Of a DNA stretch of 64,000 nucleotides, positions 13,901 to 26,754 are shown in pieces. Source of the DNA: Mycteria americana (taxonomy: Eukaryota; Chordata; Aves; Ciconiiformes; Ciconiidae); NCBI RefSeq assembly GCF_035582795.1, contig NC_134366.1, positions 2,306,501-2,370,500 of the forward strand. Reading direction: 5' to 3'. A model generated the notes under the pieces. It made no database searches and was not told the origin of the DNA. It was given only the letters and a program-made list of their open reading frames with translations. Numbering within the stretch: the first letter of the stretch is position 1; each line of letters starts with the position of its first letter. Position numbers and translations under genes: made by a program.

Positions 13901-14624
13901 AATTAAAAAGAAACATAAAAAGAACTGAGACAGTTCTGGGGTTTTTTTCATTCATAAACAGTACCTTTTTTAAGCAGTCTTGCTTCTATATTTTGAGTCA
14001 GTAATGACAAGTTTGACTGAAGAAACCTGCTCTTAAATTGTCTTGTAGGTGTTGCGTTAAGCCTGGTTGTCATTCAGGAAAGCACTTCTTGATCAGTTAA
14101 GTTGTTCAGGCTGACAAAGAGGTCTTTTGAATGAAACTCTGTGGCTTGTGCTCTATCAAAGGTCAGAAAAGATGTGGTAATGCGATTTTTAGTGCATATC
14201 TTCAAAAAGAGAGTGGATTTGGCTAAATAGGGGAGTGTGTCTCATGCAACAAGAACAGCGCTCTAATTTCCAGCTCCTGAAAAAGCTCTAGAAGTGAAGT
14301 GCAAGGGAGGAAAGAGAAAAAAGGCTGTCATTATTCCATTTTTCCACCTGATCTTGTGAAGATGGTGTTAGTTTTCCTTACGTGGTTTAGTGGTGAGTTA
14401 GCTAGTACTTCAGATGAGGTGAATTGCAACCACAGCTCCACTGACTATTGAGTAGGTCTTCAACATCTATGGGAGAGCCTGGGTCAAATAGCCTTACAGA
14501 TACCTGGTAGAAGAAACTTTTCTGGAGCGACCTTTTAGATGGAACCGGGACAAGGACCTGATGGCCTCCATAGTAGCTAGGTGTTGGACAAACAAGGTAC
14601 CTAAGTCTCATTGCAGATCCAGTC

Positions 14625-14705
14625 CTTAGTTCTTGTGTGCCTCAGTTCCCCATCTCTGAAATGGGGTTGAACACATTTCACAGGTGTGTTAAGAGGACAA
14701 ATGTT
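14625..14705 (+). repeat. Possible ancient MIR/CORE-type SINE relic
   Basis: The segment reads GCCTCAGTTCCCCATCT, then a short gap, GAAATGGGG, then TTTCACAGGTGTGTTAAGAGGACAAATG. This follows the order of landmarks in the core of amniote MIR-type SINEs (CTCAGTTTCC.CATCTG, AAATGGG, CTCACAGGGTTGTTGTGAGGA). The resemblance is judged from memory. It is short and could be coincidence. Confidence 0.4.
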
Positions 14706-15010
14706 ACTAGTGAAACAGGTTGTCTAGACCAACTCCGGTGGTCCCAGTGCAGTGGTGATATGGTAGGGTCACACATACCAACAAGCAGCACTTATTTGCT
14801 TGGCTGATGGCTTAGAAAATCAGAGGTTAACAGCCCTTCACTTCCAATGAACTTTGAGTTATGATGTGTTGTGGTGCAGCAAATCATAGAGTTAATGTGA
14901 CCTTTCAGAAGGGTTGTTAGCAAAACACGTTCATTGCCTTATATCTGAATGTAGGACCCGATCTGCATTGGCAATAACTTTTTGACAGAAGCTGAAAATA
15001 CTTCATTTCT

Positions 15011-15033
15011 AAAAAAAAAAAAAAAAAAAAAAA
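15011..15033 (+). repeat. Poly(A) run, 23 bases
   Basis: An uninterrupted run of 23 A. No LINE or gene-derived body with a polyadenylation signal was recognised directly upstream, so it is called a simple repeat rather than a retroposed tail. Confidence 0.9.
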
Positions 15034-15718
15034 TCTCCTAAACAGGCACATCTGATTCCCTGCAGCACTATTCCCTTCTCAGCCCATGAAAGTCCTGTTA
15101 AAACACATCTGTAATGGATACCACAAAGTGAATTGGAGCTGGAGCTGCTCTCCAATTACTTGCCTATTTGTGCAATACAAACCATATTTTAGTCTCTTCC
15201 TAATGAAGGATGCTTCCTGCCATGTCTGGAGTGCTTTGTCTCCCAGGGGCATCCTATTCAGAATCCATCTGTGTTGAATAGGATTGTCTGAGTCAGTCTC
15301 TTCCAAGCTGTGTTGGCTACTCAGTACCACCCGGCCACGTATCATTGCAATTTGTGACAGCCACCTTCTATCCATAGTGCAGGGACTGGCCATGGGGCAT
15401 CCAGTGCTCCAAAACCAGAATTGCTACAGGGAGAATGTCTGGCCAGAGTGGTACGGTCTTGTAGAGGCATCTGGGACAATCAAAGAGGTAGGAATCTGTG
15501 ATACTTGACATTGAAAGATCTCCCTTTTCAACGGTAGGAGTTCTTTCTGCTCCTTACAAAGCATCCAGCAACAAAGAAAAGAAATTGAAGAAGCTGCAGT
15601 AGACGGCGGCCCTGGGGAGGGATCAGGGCACCGTTTTTGGTTCAGAAAATTTTGTCTAATTAGAAGTGCTGACCCCAGAGACCTAAGTTTACTTCCCCCT
15701 TGGATTCAGCTTTACTTA

Positions 15719-15770
15719 CTGGAGTTAACCTCTAGGGTAGTGGATCCTGGAGTTAACCTCTAGGGTAGTG
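15719..15770 (+). repeat. 24-bp direct repeat abutting the solo LTR
   Basis: Two perfect 24-bp copies (15719-15742 and 15747-15770), beginning CTGGAGTTAACC and ending GGTAGTG, are separated by GATC. The second copy ends with the first two bases of the adjacent solo LTR (TG). The GGTAG inside each copy is also the target-site duplication of that LTR. Confidence 0.95.
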
Positions 15771-16305
15771 TCCTGGTTTCGGCTGGGATAGAGTTAATTT
15801 TCTTCCTAGTAGCTGGTACAGTGCTGGGTTTTGGATTTAGTATGAGAATAATGTTGGTAACACGCTGATGTTTTAGTTGTTCCTAAGTGGTGCTTACACT
15901 GGTCAAGGACTTTTCAGCTTCCCCTGCTCTGCCAGGTGCACAAGAAGCTGGGAGGGGGCACAGCCAGGACAGCTGGCCCAAACTGGCCAAAGGGCTATTC
16001 CAGACCATACGGCGTCATGCTCAGTATAGAAACTGGGGGAGTTGGCCGGGGGGCAGTGATCGCTGCTCGGGGACTGGCTGGGCATCAGTCAGTGGGTGGT
16101 GAGCAATTGCATTGTGCATCACTTGTTTTGTACATTCTTTTATTCTTTATTCTTTTATTATTATTGCGATTTTATCTTCCTCTGCTGTCCTAGTAAACTG
16201 TCTTTATCTCAACCCATGGGTTTTACTTTTTTTCTGATTTCTGTAGGGGAGGGTGAGCAAGCAGCTGTGTGGTGCTTAGTTGCCAACTGGGTTTAAACCA
16301 TGACA
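15769..16305 (+). mobile_element. Solo LTR of an avian ERVL-like endogenous retrovirus
   Basis: This 537-bp block starts TGTCCTGGTTTCGGCTGGG and ends with CATGACA, the TG...CA ends expected of an LTR. It is bounded on both sides by the 5-bp direct repeat GGTAG (15764-15768 and 16306-16310), which fits the 5-bp target duplication of ERVL-class elements. The start sequence is one I recognise as an abundant avian LTR family; the family assignment is from memory. There is no internal retroviral sequence next to it, so it is a solo LTR, presumably left by recombination between two LTRs. Several short open frames inside it are not genes. Confidence 0.88.
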
Positions 16306-17519
16306 GGTAGCCTCAATCTGATTCACAGGAGACACTTCATTTGCAGTAGTTGGCATGATTTTGTCATTTTGTGAAGCTCAGCTCTCCAAAGGATGGGTCT
16401 GTTCTTCCAAACTTCTCTCTGATGGGCAACTGGGAAAGGGAGCCAGATATAAAGAGGAAAACTGGTGAGAAAAGGAAATTGTGGGGCTTCTGCTGGAAGT
16501 CTTCATACCTGGGTAAGTCTTAAGTGCACATCCAGAAGGGAAAGGAGAGAGGAGACAAACAGACACATGGTTGGTGTTAGTCCTGCCAGGGTTATGCCAG
16601 ATGGGAGCAGAGGTGAAGGGTTAGCTCTGTAGATGGCTGGAGGTTTAAGGTTGACTAGCTGTTGTTCTAGACAGCCTTAGGAGCAAGTCCCCAAAGGACC
16701 TAACGATAGTGCAGAGAGGGGAGCTGCAGCTCTGAGGGTTATAAAGCACGTACTGCCTGCTCAGTCAAGCCTTGCACGTTGCCAATGGTCCTTCCTGCCA
16801 TCTGCCTTGCTGTGGCACTTGCAGGCCCGTGTTGCACACAGCACCACAATGTTCCACGCTTTCTTGACTATGGTGGAACACTCGGCGTGTGTGGTAGTGG
16901 TCTGCTATGAAGAGTCCCAAGACAAGAGAGAGGCTGTAGCATTTCTCTACATCCAAGAAGTGTGTTTTCTCACGAGGGTCTGCTCTGAAGAGAGCCATGC
17001 TTATGGATGTATTCCCTATCTACAGCTGTGGACAGCAACTCCTTGTGGGTCACGTACCTAGTTCCCTGTCTCATGACCAGCTATGGGGTACGTCATGCAC
17101 CAGAACCTGAAGATCTTCAGCAGATTGTTTTACTCTATGTTTAATAATTAATCAGCAATAGCCATAAGCATTGTGTCATCAAAGAATCCAGGATAAAATA
17201 TAGTAGAAAAGAATGCAAATTGCAAATCTGAAGGTGAGGGAGCAAGAACCCACCTACAGCTCCATGGCTTAGAAGTGATGGTACTGGTTTTCTACAGCAC
17301 ACATAGGTTTTGAGTCCCGAATGCTGCCCTCTCTGCCTGTCTCCAGCAAGAGTGAAGAGTGGGATGTGCTCATTTCTTTGTGTGACTTCTGTATAGGATT
17401 AACTCTGCAGCAGCAGAATAATTGTAATCAGAAGCAGTAAACCAAAGTCGGAATCTGCATTGATGGTGTTAGGCACAGAGCTGTGGGATCAGACATCCTT
17501 GCCTCTTTTGTCTGTCGAA

Positions 17520-17630
17520 CCTTCCAATGTTAGTCTCTTTGCTCTGGGGATCTCAAAGCACTTGATGCATCACCCTTGTTCAACAGAAGTAATATTCCCA
17601 GTTCAGAGTAGATGAGATGGGCAATTAAAA
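17520..17630 (+). repeat. Possible ancient interspersed repeat relic
   Basis: CTGGGGATCTCAAAGCACTT, then TTCCCAGTTCAGAGTAGATGAGATGGGCAA, resembles the order of landmarks in old amniote repeats that run from GATCTCAAAGCACTT to ...CAGATGGGGAA. The match is from memory and weak. Confidence 0.3.
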
Positions 17631-20600
17631 AATATTCTCAAGATCATGGCACAGATCAATAGCTCTCTAGGAAACAGAATGGATTGCAGGATCCTCCTCT
17701 AACTGCTACACAATTTACACAGAAACCTTCACAGAGATGGAATACGTAGTAGGCATTTTTTTGATGTTTAAATGTTCTCCAGTCTAAGTCATGCAGGAAT
17801 GATGAACAAGCTGTTGGGCTAGTAAACAGATGGGGAAGATGTAAATAGAAAGGTAAGGGATTTGCTGACATATTGGGTGCTACAGCAATTGTGTGCCTCA
17901 ATAGGAGGACAGCCTAGGACTCTGGATCACTGTAGAAGCCTGTGCTTACCATCAGTAGCAGGAATGCTAGTGATTGGAACATTTGCTACCAGTTTATGGA
18001 CAATTCTGGAGGAAGCTGTGGATGAGGAACAGCGTAACCTTAAACAAGGCTGAACTGGCATTGGAGGGAAGAAACAACAAGTTTGAAGATCTCTGTCACC
18101 TCCCTTGGTTTCACAAAAGCTCTTGATGTGAACCAGTACAAAAAGTAAAATAGCACGCTTGAGACAAAAGCGTGAAGGAAAAAGGGATGAAGCAAGACTG
18201 CTGCAGTCTCTTGACCATTCATACAGGTACTTTGGTTTAATCACTGTAACTTTCTTCATACTCTTAGAGTGAGCGTTGAATGCTGGGGCTGAAATATGCA
18301 GTGAAATTACTGTAGTGTAACGGTCAAGCTACCACAGACTAGCAAATTATCACGTATAAGCTGATCTATGGCAACTGCCTGTGTGCGTGCACTGGGACTC
18401 GGTAGCAGATGTCTAATATTGCATTACTGCACATGCTGACCAGACAAGGTGTCCAAACTCTCAAGTAGGTTGAAAGATGCAACACTGGCCCACATCTGGT
18501 CCTCAGCTTTTGGAGACGACACATACAGTGGGGGGAAAAAAAAACATCTTAATGAAAGTCATTCTAAGTAGCTTCAAGAAATTGGAACTGCTGATTTGTG
18601 CTTGGCGATAACTGTCAAGATAACAGAATGATCGGATTGGGGACAAAAGGAAAAGATGTGAGGAGGTGAAATGCAGCAGAGATGAAACTGGGACAAAGCG
18701 ATTCTTATGCAGCCCTGAGGGGGAAAAAAAAATTCTACTTCCATCAAGGGTGACCTTGTGCCCTTGGCCACCAGGAGTGGTCCAGAAGTGGAAGATGGAC
18801 AGATGGATAAAGAAGTTACATTTGGTATGAAGACTAACAGCATTGCTTTATCTAAGCAAAGCAGTTGCACTAAACAAAAGAATCCAGAAGACTGGAGGCA
18901 GTAAAGAAGACTTCTGCAAAAGATATCAGGCTTCAGAGGAGTCATCTTTACATGCAGGAAGATGTTAGGAACACAGCAAATGCAGGCACGAAGCAGCATT
19001 AGCAACACTCGGGTAACAATTCAACAGGGGAAGACTTCTGAGGGCAAGCAGATGAGAGTATAATCAAAGAAAATGATGCAAACACACCTGAAGTTAGCCT
19101 CACTACAGTCTTGCTACCACTCAGTTGTCTGGGTAGTGCCTATAGGAATATGAAGAAGTTGGGGCTCCAGGAGGAAAAAGAATTGAGCAGAAAAGAGTAA
19201 CAAGGAGGGTCTGGGCTGAAAGAGTGTATGATCTTGTTATATAAAAGAGAAACTTGTAGCTTAGTTTAGGCTACTAAATTTAAATGTAAAGGAGACAATG
19301 ACGTAGGTCTTGGTAAATATTCCATGTGACGTTTATGGAAGACCTGCACTCTCTGGAGCAGCAGCTGGAAAACAGGCAGAGTACAGCACAGTGCCTAGAA
19401 TAAGATTAGTCTGCTATGTTTAGGCAACTGAAACCAACTCCTAGCTGATACCAATGATGAATATTGAGACCAAAGATGGACTGTTGATTGAGGTGTCTCT
19501 CACAGGGCAGTGGAATAGTTCCTTAGTCTCTGTCTGCATTGACTACATCTCCCATGGAAGCTGAGGCACCCAGATCACTTCTTGATGCCAGTACAGTAGA
19601 GGCGTATTTTTGTGTCTTAACCTTCAGGCTAAATCTCTCCCTCTAAAGAAAATGCATCTACCCTTACTTAGGGGCTTAAAAATGGTGGTACAAGTAATTA
19701 AGCCTAAGCTATTTATTCCGAGTTTATTTATGATTGAGAGAAAGTGGGCTATTCATCCCACTGAGGAAACTTATTTTGATCTGATGAATAAATTATTACT
19801 TCTCTTCAGTGATTATTAGTGGAGCCTACAGTGACTAGCTCAGATGTGGGTGTCCAGTTTCTAGATGCCCAGTTGAGAGCAGGTAAATCCCACCCTTGAC
19901 ATCCAATTCTTTGCTTGACGTCTGGGAGTAGCAGCAGAGAAGAGAGACAAGGGGATTTGGGGATGTCCTAGAGATCAAATGGCTCCCAGCAGGAGCTGGA
20001 ACAGGGACTGGTGGCCCATTACTGCCCCATGCTTTGGTTTTCCAATGACTCAGACCCTACTTGGGGCAGGGGCAGGGATCTAAAGTAAACCAGGCTGAAC
20101 CATGTTCACAGTACCCTGGCCTCTCTTCTGCTTTATCATCCACCATGGCATGTTCCTCTACCTGTGGAGGCACAACATCTGCTTCCAGTGAAGACTGGAC
20201 TATGCCAAAGACTTGGCACCCAAACCCTACTGGATGGCATGTCCCCAGGTGTGGTGGAGCCCAGGCGTGTCTCCCCCATCCCAGTGTGTCTCAGACTGCA
20301 CTGAAGAAAGGCCTCTGCTGTGTGCCGGCATCACCTTTGCAGCTTCTCCAAGTGCCCAGCAAGGGCTGGGAGGAGGCAGAAACCACTCTGTAAGGAGCTG
20401 GATCTGAACTGAGATTGAACACTGAGGGCTGTAAAACACCAACTAAACCCCAAAACACTAAATCATTCCCAGGCAAGTTGCATTTTTAGGTCAGAACAGT
20501 TTGACACTGGCTCTTCTAACTAATTAAAAAAAAAAAATAAATTCATGATTGCTTTGTTTCTGATTCATTTCAGATTTCAGGCAGGCAGAAACTGTCAGTG

Positions 20601-21220
20601 GTGGTGGGGGGGAAGCAGAGGTATCATCCCCAGTGGAAAAGGTGATAGCTGCTGGAGACAGGAGTCTTATTCACTTCATTGAGCAGCAGACAAGAAAAAT
20701 TGTAAAAGACCCTGCTTTTTCAAGGTCTTTTTTTTTTTTAAATGCCCCTTCTAATTAGGCTCGACTGGTGTTGCTGCTTTGCCTGAGGCATGGCTGGGCT
20801 TTGAAAAACTAACAATGTTTATTCCTAATTGCATTTGATTACACATATCTAAAGGCCACAGATGGTTCGGGAGGACTGAGCTTTAAATAAATGCACACGT
20901 GCACTCTCTCCCTTCCCTTCCTTCCAAGTTACAAGAAGGAGATGGACAATCTGACAGTGGACCTCCATGCAGGCAAAACTTACTTAGTGAGGCCATCAAA
21001 ATCCTCTGCGGTGGTGGGGAAACCCTGGCAGGGTCTAGACGCAACACTGAAAATACAGTAATGATAATTGATCTGTGGCTTCACAGGTCAAGGGGCAATA
21101 TAATAGCATTATGTATTTAGGAAGAAAAGACTGATCATAATGTCTGAATTTAAGTGTGATAGCTGATAAATCTAGTAGTGTTAAATTATGGTGCAGATAT
21201 ATCTGTTGCCCTGGTTATGA

Positions 21221-21312
21221 GGATTGCTTGTGCTAGGGCTGCTCCTGGGCTGGCCGAAGGACACAAGAGGGGTCCGTCGGCCAGCCTAGGAGCAGCCCTG
21301 GCACAAGCCTCC
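21221..21312. repeat. Long inverted repeat able to form a hairpin (arms about 41 bp, loop 9 nt)
   Basis: The left arm 21221-21262 and right arm 21272-21312 are reverse complements apart from about five mismatches or a single-base gap. The 9-nt loop is ACAAGAGGG. The arm core is GGGCTGCTCCT.GGCTGGCCGA. As a result, both strands encode similar peptides here (ARAAPGLAEG on plus, ARAAPRLADG on minus), which is a side effect of the palindrome and not evidence of coding. It could be a pre-miRNA-like foldback, a relic of a small inverted-repeat transposon, or a local inverted duplication. Confidence 0.85.
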
Positions 21313-24300
21313 AGCCTCCCTTGTTCCCAATGGGAACCTGATTTTTTTTCATACCTGGCCCTGTTCATGGTCCTGTGAACAACAGCTTTAGATTGAACCC
21401 TGATGCCTCCCTTCATCATCTGCTGTCTGAGAATGATAGCAGTCACACAACAGCCTCTTTAGCACAGCTGTAGCATTTAGGATAGTGGTTTATTAGCAGA
21501 GGCAATGGATTTAGTTATAGATGCAATCTCTGCAAATAACAAAAATGCTCTGAGAGCATGTCTAAGGTTTTCCTTAACATTTATGTGGGTTTGGGCCTGT
21601 GAGGCTCCAGTGACTTCGTGTACTATCCGTCCCTCTCTCTTGAGCCTCTCAGACCATGACAAGGGATTTTCCAGAAAATAGCTTTTGTAATTTTCTATAA
21701 TATTTTGAATTCAGCTGACCTGAAATACTGGTATCTTCCTAAAGATGCCATTCTTAAAGCTAACACTTATCTCTCAGATCATCATGTGTGTTGCTTGTGT
21801 ATGTCCTCCTGAACTATTATTTTCTGGGTTTTTTTCTTTTTATTGTCAGCTATTGAGTTAAATCTATGCATCCACATGGGAAATCAACCTCAGGAGTCCA
21901 CTATAACTACTCAGTACTTTTACCTGCTTTCGTTTAAATGGCAATGACACATTAATATTTTTAGATTATTGCATACAGCATCACATCCATCACATTCATT
22001 TGGAGGCTACAAATAAGGGTTACTGTCCCTTGAGCTCAACAATATACAGCTAAGTGTAGTATAAACTGAACTCCACTTAATACCCTGTGTTTCAAATATA
22101 TCATTTGTCCATATGGCAATTTGAAAGTGGAAGGACTTGGAAAATATCTGAAAGCCTTTAATTAACCCCTCACTTCTTATCTTGCAGTGATCTTACCCAA
22201 CTCCATCAGGATGTGCCTTTGTTCCACTGAAGATATTCATAACTAGGAGAAAAGATTAGGTTGCTTTTAGGTTGTTTTTTTTTCCCTACTCTCATGTCTG
22301 TGTTGCAGCTTTTCCAAGGAGTCCAAGCTAGAATGACAGAAGATCAGAATTACTTTTATTTTTCTTGGTAGAGAGAAGGGGCAACTTTTTCCAGTCTGAT
22401 AAAGCTTCTGAAGAGTTTCTTCTATGTGACTTCCTAGGACAGAGCTTCACCTCCTGACTGGGAAGCTCCAAACTTCAATCTAGAGACCAAGAGCTTAATA
22501 AAGGTCCAACATGCAGAATTTGACTCAATAAGGGGATAATTGACTAAACCACACACTACATCCCAAACACATGATGTGTCTTTCCACCTCAGTGTCCAAC
22601 TTCACACCCAGTTCAGGTCTCTTAAGAGCTGACCTGATGCAGGTTACCCTGATTATTTTCTCCATGAAGAATATATTACACCTGGGGTCAGAGCACCCTG
22701 TGATAACCCATGGGGCTGATGGGCCTAAACTTCACCCAAAGGAGGTGGACCCCAGCTATAAAACAGTAGGTAGTGCCAAGGTCCAGTTTTCAGACTGCTT
22801 TTTTTGTTTGTTTCTATCTAGCCTGATTCTCTCCTTTAGAGGTCTGCAGACAGATAGAAAGCTTTACAACAAAGGAGAAAACCCAGGTAAATCAAATGAG
22901 GGCTGAGAAAAGCCTTGGGATAGAATGAGAAGATAATTATGTTAATTAGGAACTCAATAATGAACCACATGGCGATGACTGGGAAAACGTGGTCTATTCC
23001 AGCTGGTTTATCAGTCCTTGGTATCAATAAAGTGGCTCAAATAAGCATAGAGATTTCCCTGTGCTTTCCCAAAGCAAAGTCCTGATGGTTTTCCGGTTAT
23101 GCTGCAGAGTAGACTATTCCTTAAGCTGATTACAAAATGGTCATAAAAAACTATGGTGCTAATTTTCAGCCATGGCCTAAAAGAGGACCAAATCTAAGAA
23201 GTGACGAGGTTTATATTGGCCTTTATAAAAGGAAATTTCTGTTTTAGAGGCACTGGAAATGTCGATGTTCCTCCCTCCCTAACTTGTCCTAATTCTGTTT
23301 CCAGAGTGTCCCCTGGGCACGTAGAAGGTCTGATGGACAAGACCAGTAGTAGTAGGAACTGTACTATCGCCTTGTCCCTCCTTCCCTGTGTAAGCTGCCT
23401 GCTTCTTGAAATGTGTACTTTTTCCTAGCTGGAGCTCTTGGACAAATGATGGGGAAGGTGGAAAGCTAAGGAATGGGCCAGTGCTATATGCATTTTATGT
23501 GATGGGTATTATTTTACGGGAGCTAAATGCATTGTCTAAGCCATCCTGTGCAAAGGGGGAAAAAAAGCCAAAGCCGTGCTCTCTTGTTCTTCAGCCTTCT
23601 TGGTGCTAGAGCTTCAGCGTGATGATGGAAAAGAGCTTTTTCCCATTCTTCTAGGTGTTTATCTAGCACCTGGTAATGACTAAGCACGTGAATGCATTTT
23701 AAAGGTCGGGATATGGCGGCACCGAGGGGTGCCTAGGTAGAGCTACGTGGGTGTGTATCTTCACGACCCTGTACAAACTACAGCTGAACTTGAGCAAGGC
23801 GCTCCTGGGGAAGGGTCCACAGCTCTGGGTGAAGTGCAGGAGGTCTCTGCAATGCCCCTGACAGAAGGGCTCCTGGTGCACTGAATGGGGCTGTGTCCCG
23901 GGCAGCCCACAGAGCTAATTCCAAATTTACCCAGTGCCAGGGTAGCTTGCTAGTCCTTGGACAGTTAACATTCAACCTGGGAGACTGAGAATTCTTCTAA
24001 AAGGCCTATGAAAGAGCAAAGCTTTTTGTCAATGCAATTAGATTCAATATTCAGAGGCTTTTATTGCCTCTTCACTCCCAAGTGGAAAGTGCTCAAGAAT
24101 CTGCACGTTTGAAAACACTTGAACACCATTAAACAAGAGCATCTTCTTGTTTCTTTACTTCTCCTTACTGTGTGGTTTTTCTGGTTTTGGTGGGGTTTTT
24201 TTTGAGCTTGTTGAAACGCCCTGATGTCCAGCCCCTTTGACCTTCTCTCTGTTTGCTTTGACAGGCTGGCTTAGCATAAATTGAATTAATCAGGATAACT

Positions 24301-26496
24301 ACATTGTATAATTATTTGAAGTAAAAAGTCCTTGCAGAGCTTCGGAGCAGCCTGTAATCCATCTGCTTTTAGAAATACAGAAACTGACCGTTCATCTAAT
24401 CTCATTTTTGGATACCTGGTAGTTAACCTGCTGTGCAGCTTGTGTTTCCAGATGAGATTTGCTCCCTCTGCCGTGCTATAAGAAGTAGACAAGCTTTCAA
24501 GAAAGTCTGGTATAAGTAAAGCAGACCATAAAATTACACCTGTTTTATAACAGTTTTCATAGTTTTGTCATTTAACTTTGTTTTGCTTTGGCATGAGGAC
24601 AATTCCTGTAAATGTGCGTCTGTGAAACATAATGGAAGGGAACATCTTCCTGGTGGGGTGGATGCTGCGTCTGCACATCTCCCTGGCTTCAGCGAAGCGT
24701 GCTTTGTGAAATGTGCACTGTAAGAGAAAGTTCTGCCTCGCTTGTCACCTTGAGAGCTGCTGTAGGCTGAACAGCTTGGAAAAATGACTACGGCAGAGTG
24801 TGTGTGAGTTTGTAAAGGAGCTTTAGGTTCCTATTTGCCTTGCTGGGTATGTTATATTGTGGTCAGATAGGATGGGTTGGTAGACCCATTTGAAAATCCT
24901 GAATTAAGTAACTTTAAAATAAGACAACCAGAGGGTCAGGGCAGAAGATGGACCACGGGGTGGGGATGTGAACTCAGCACGGTTGTCACTGTCTCTGATG
25001 TGTTGGTGATGAACTGCTAAAACCTGCAGACCAAAGGCTGCGGGGATCAGACCTGGCTTGGTGCGAGGCCAGGTGAGGGGCAGGGCAGCCAGGGATGCAA
25101 AGTTTTAAAATGTTGAAAAAAATCATTTCTTATGCTAGCTCATCAGAGCCCTCAACACAGCTATGCCTGCACAGATGCAGTTTAGCTAAACCCCGAAATC
25201 GGAGCAAAGCAAGCTCTGCTGCAAGAACACGCTGCTCATTGGCACTGCAGCTCTGGGGCTCTGACCCTGGACCAACACAGCAGCTGCCTCTAATGTGGCT
25301 CAGACCTTAGGAAAAGCGATGAAGAGGTTGAAAATGGCTGGGCTGCCAAATTTTTGGCAGCTGTAATTCTTGGGGGCTGTCCTTCCAGATAGGACTCTCG
25401 CTTCTGAAACTGCCGGCAGTAAGTCATAACTGCTGCCAGGGCTTAGTCCTGGGTTGTGAAGCTGCTCTTCCCTCCTGGTTCATCCCAGCCTTGCTGTATG
25501 GAGCTGGGGCCATGGGAGCGCATAGTCATCCTCAGGGGAAAGCTCTGAAACTGAGCTGTGGGTGAGGAGCATCACCTCAAAAGTTAATGTTTTTGCTGAA
25601 CTAGAGGAAATGAGGGAAGGCAGAAGTAGAAAAATGCAGCCCAAGCGTTTAACTTGGGCAGGTACATCCAGGGACAGGATCACCTGGGTCGTGCCTGGTC
25701 CTTCTCTTCTTTCTCTGGGCCTCTGATGAGGAGCACTTGTTGGACACACAGTACTGGGCTAGAAAATGCTGTGCTGTGACTTTGGCCCTTTGCACCGTGT
25801 CAAGTTCTCTCTGGGGCTTAAAGCAGCCCATAAGTGCTGACTGTCCTCAGCAGCAGCTATTGGCATTATAAAAGCGCCTTCTTTCTAGTGCTGGGCCTGT
25901 GGAAAGCAACAAGCATCTCCCAAAGAAGCTTCTAACTCCTTGGAGCCACCTTAAATCCCCTGCTCTCTGCCCCACCTGTCCTCCCTCAGTAACATGCATG
26001 GAAAAAACCCATGATTCCTGGACACCCCCAAACCCCCCCTCTGTAAAGCAAGTTTCTCCTTACCTCGATTAACTGTGCCATGGCAGCTCTCAAGCAGGAC
26101 AAGAAGAGGGAGGAAGACCTCACCCAGGAGACAGGATGCTGCAAGGGTGGATCCCACGCCATCTTCTCTTCCCAGTATATCTCTGACTTCTGCGCTGTAG
26201 CCCAAAGCAGGGGAGGTTATGAATAACCCAGCCAGCTCTCAGCAGCGTTCAGCATTTACCAGAAGCAGTCGCGTGCTGTCCTGGCCCTTCTTTACTGCCT
26301 TTCCTTTCTAATCCAGCAGCTACAGAGCTGACGCCGGGGAGTCATTAATTAATTAGGCTGGTGTCGCTTACAGAGTGCTCTGCTGCTCTTCAAGCCAGGC
26401 TTCGTGAAGGGGGGGATGCAGGGAGAAAAGTAGCGCTCAGAGCTCTCACTGCTCCCCCAAAGGAAGGCGATTCACTCATTAAGACCCTGGCTTTGC

Positions 26497-26519
26497 TTTT
26501 TTTTTTTTTTTTTTTTTTT
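26497..26519 (+). repeat. Poly(T) run, 23 bases
   Basis: An uninterrupted run of 23 T preceded by GCTTTGC. No antisense retroposon body was recognised downstream, so it is listed as a simple repeat. Confidence 0.9.
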
Positions 26520-26754
26520 ACAGCTGCCTGACTGATTCCAGCTCTCTTGTTCTTGTTTTTCTCCTGGCCTGTTGAGAGAACTCTCTTCCCCTAATGAAAA
26601 AGGGCTGTAAGCCAAGCTGATGCATCATCAGCATCATAGCTACCCTATGCTAGCAGAGTCCAGTGTTACTAGAGATGAGTATTTGACATCCTGGGATTTT
26701 AAAAGCATTTTTCATCCCTGAAGGATCTTGTGGATGTGTTGCTACAGTCTGCAA

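Larger units (their letters stand above)
10955..15718. other. Noncoding DNA between TMIE exon and solo LTR
   Basis: It should contain TMIE intron upstream of the recognised exon, and possibly the TMIE first exon, but no signal-peptide exon with a phase-0 donor could be identified. The segment includes a possible ancient SINE relic at 14625-14705 and a 23-base A run at 15011-15033. Nothing else is recognisable. Confidence 0.6.
16306..26754. other. Noncoding DNA between solo LTR and first CR1 fragment
   Basis: No exon of a known gene was seen on either strand. The longest open frame, 144 codons on the minus strand at 18574-19008, has no recognisable family, splice structure or repeats. The stretch contains a long hairpin (21221-21312), a possible old SINE-like relic near 17520-17630, AT-rich TAAT-containing blocks around 20740-20880 and 24000-24150, and a 23-base T run (26497-26519). 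Confidence 0.65.

Noticed and set aside
15887..16296. Several short frames on both strands within the solo LTR
   Set aside because: They lie inside a noncoding LTR.
18574..19008. 144-codon minus-strand frame with Cys- and Leu-rich segments
   Set aside because: No recognised family, no splice context, and frames of this size are expected by chance in 64 kb.
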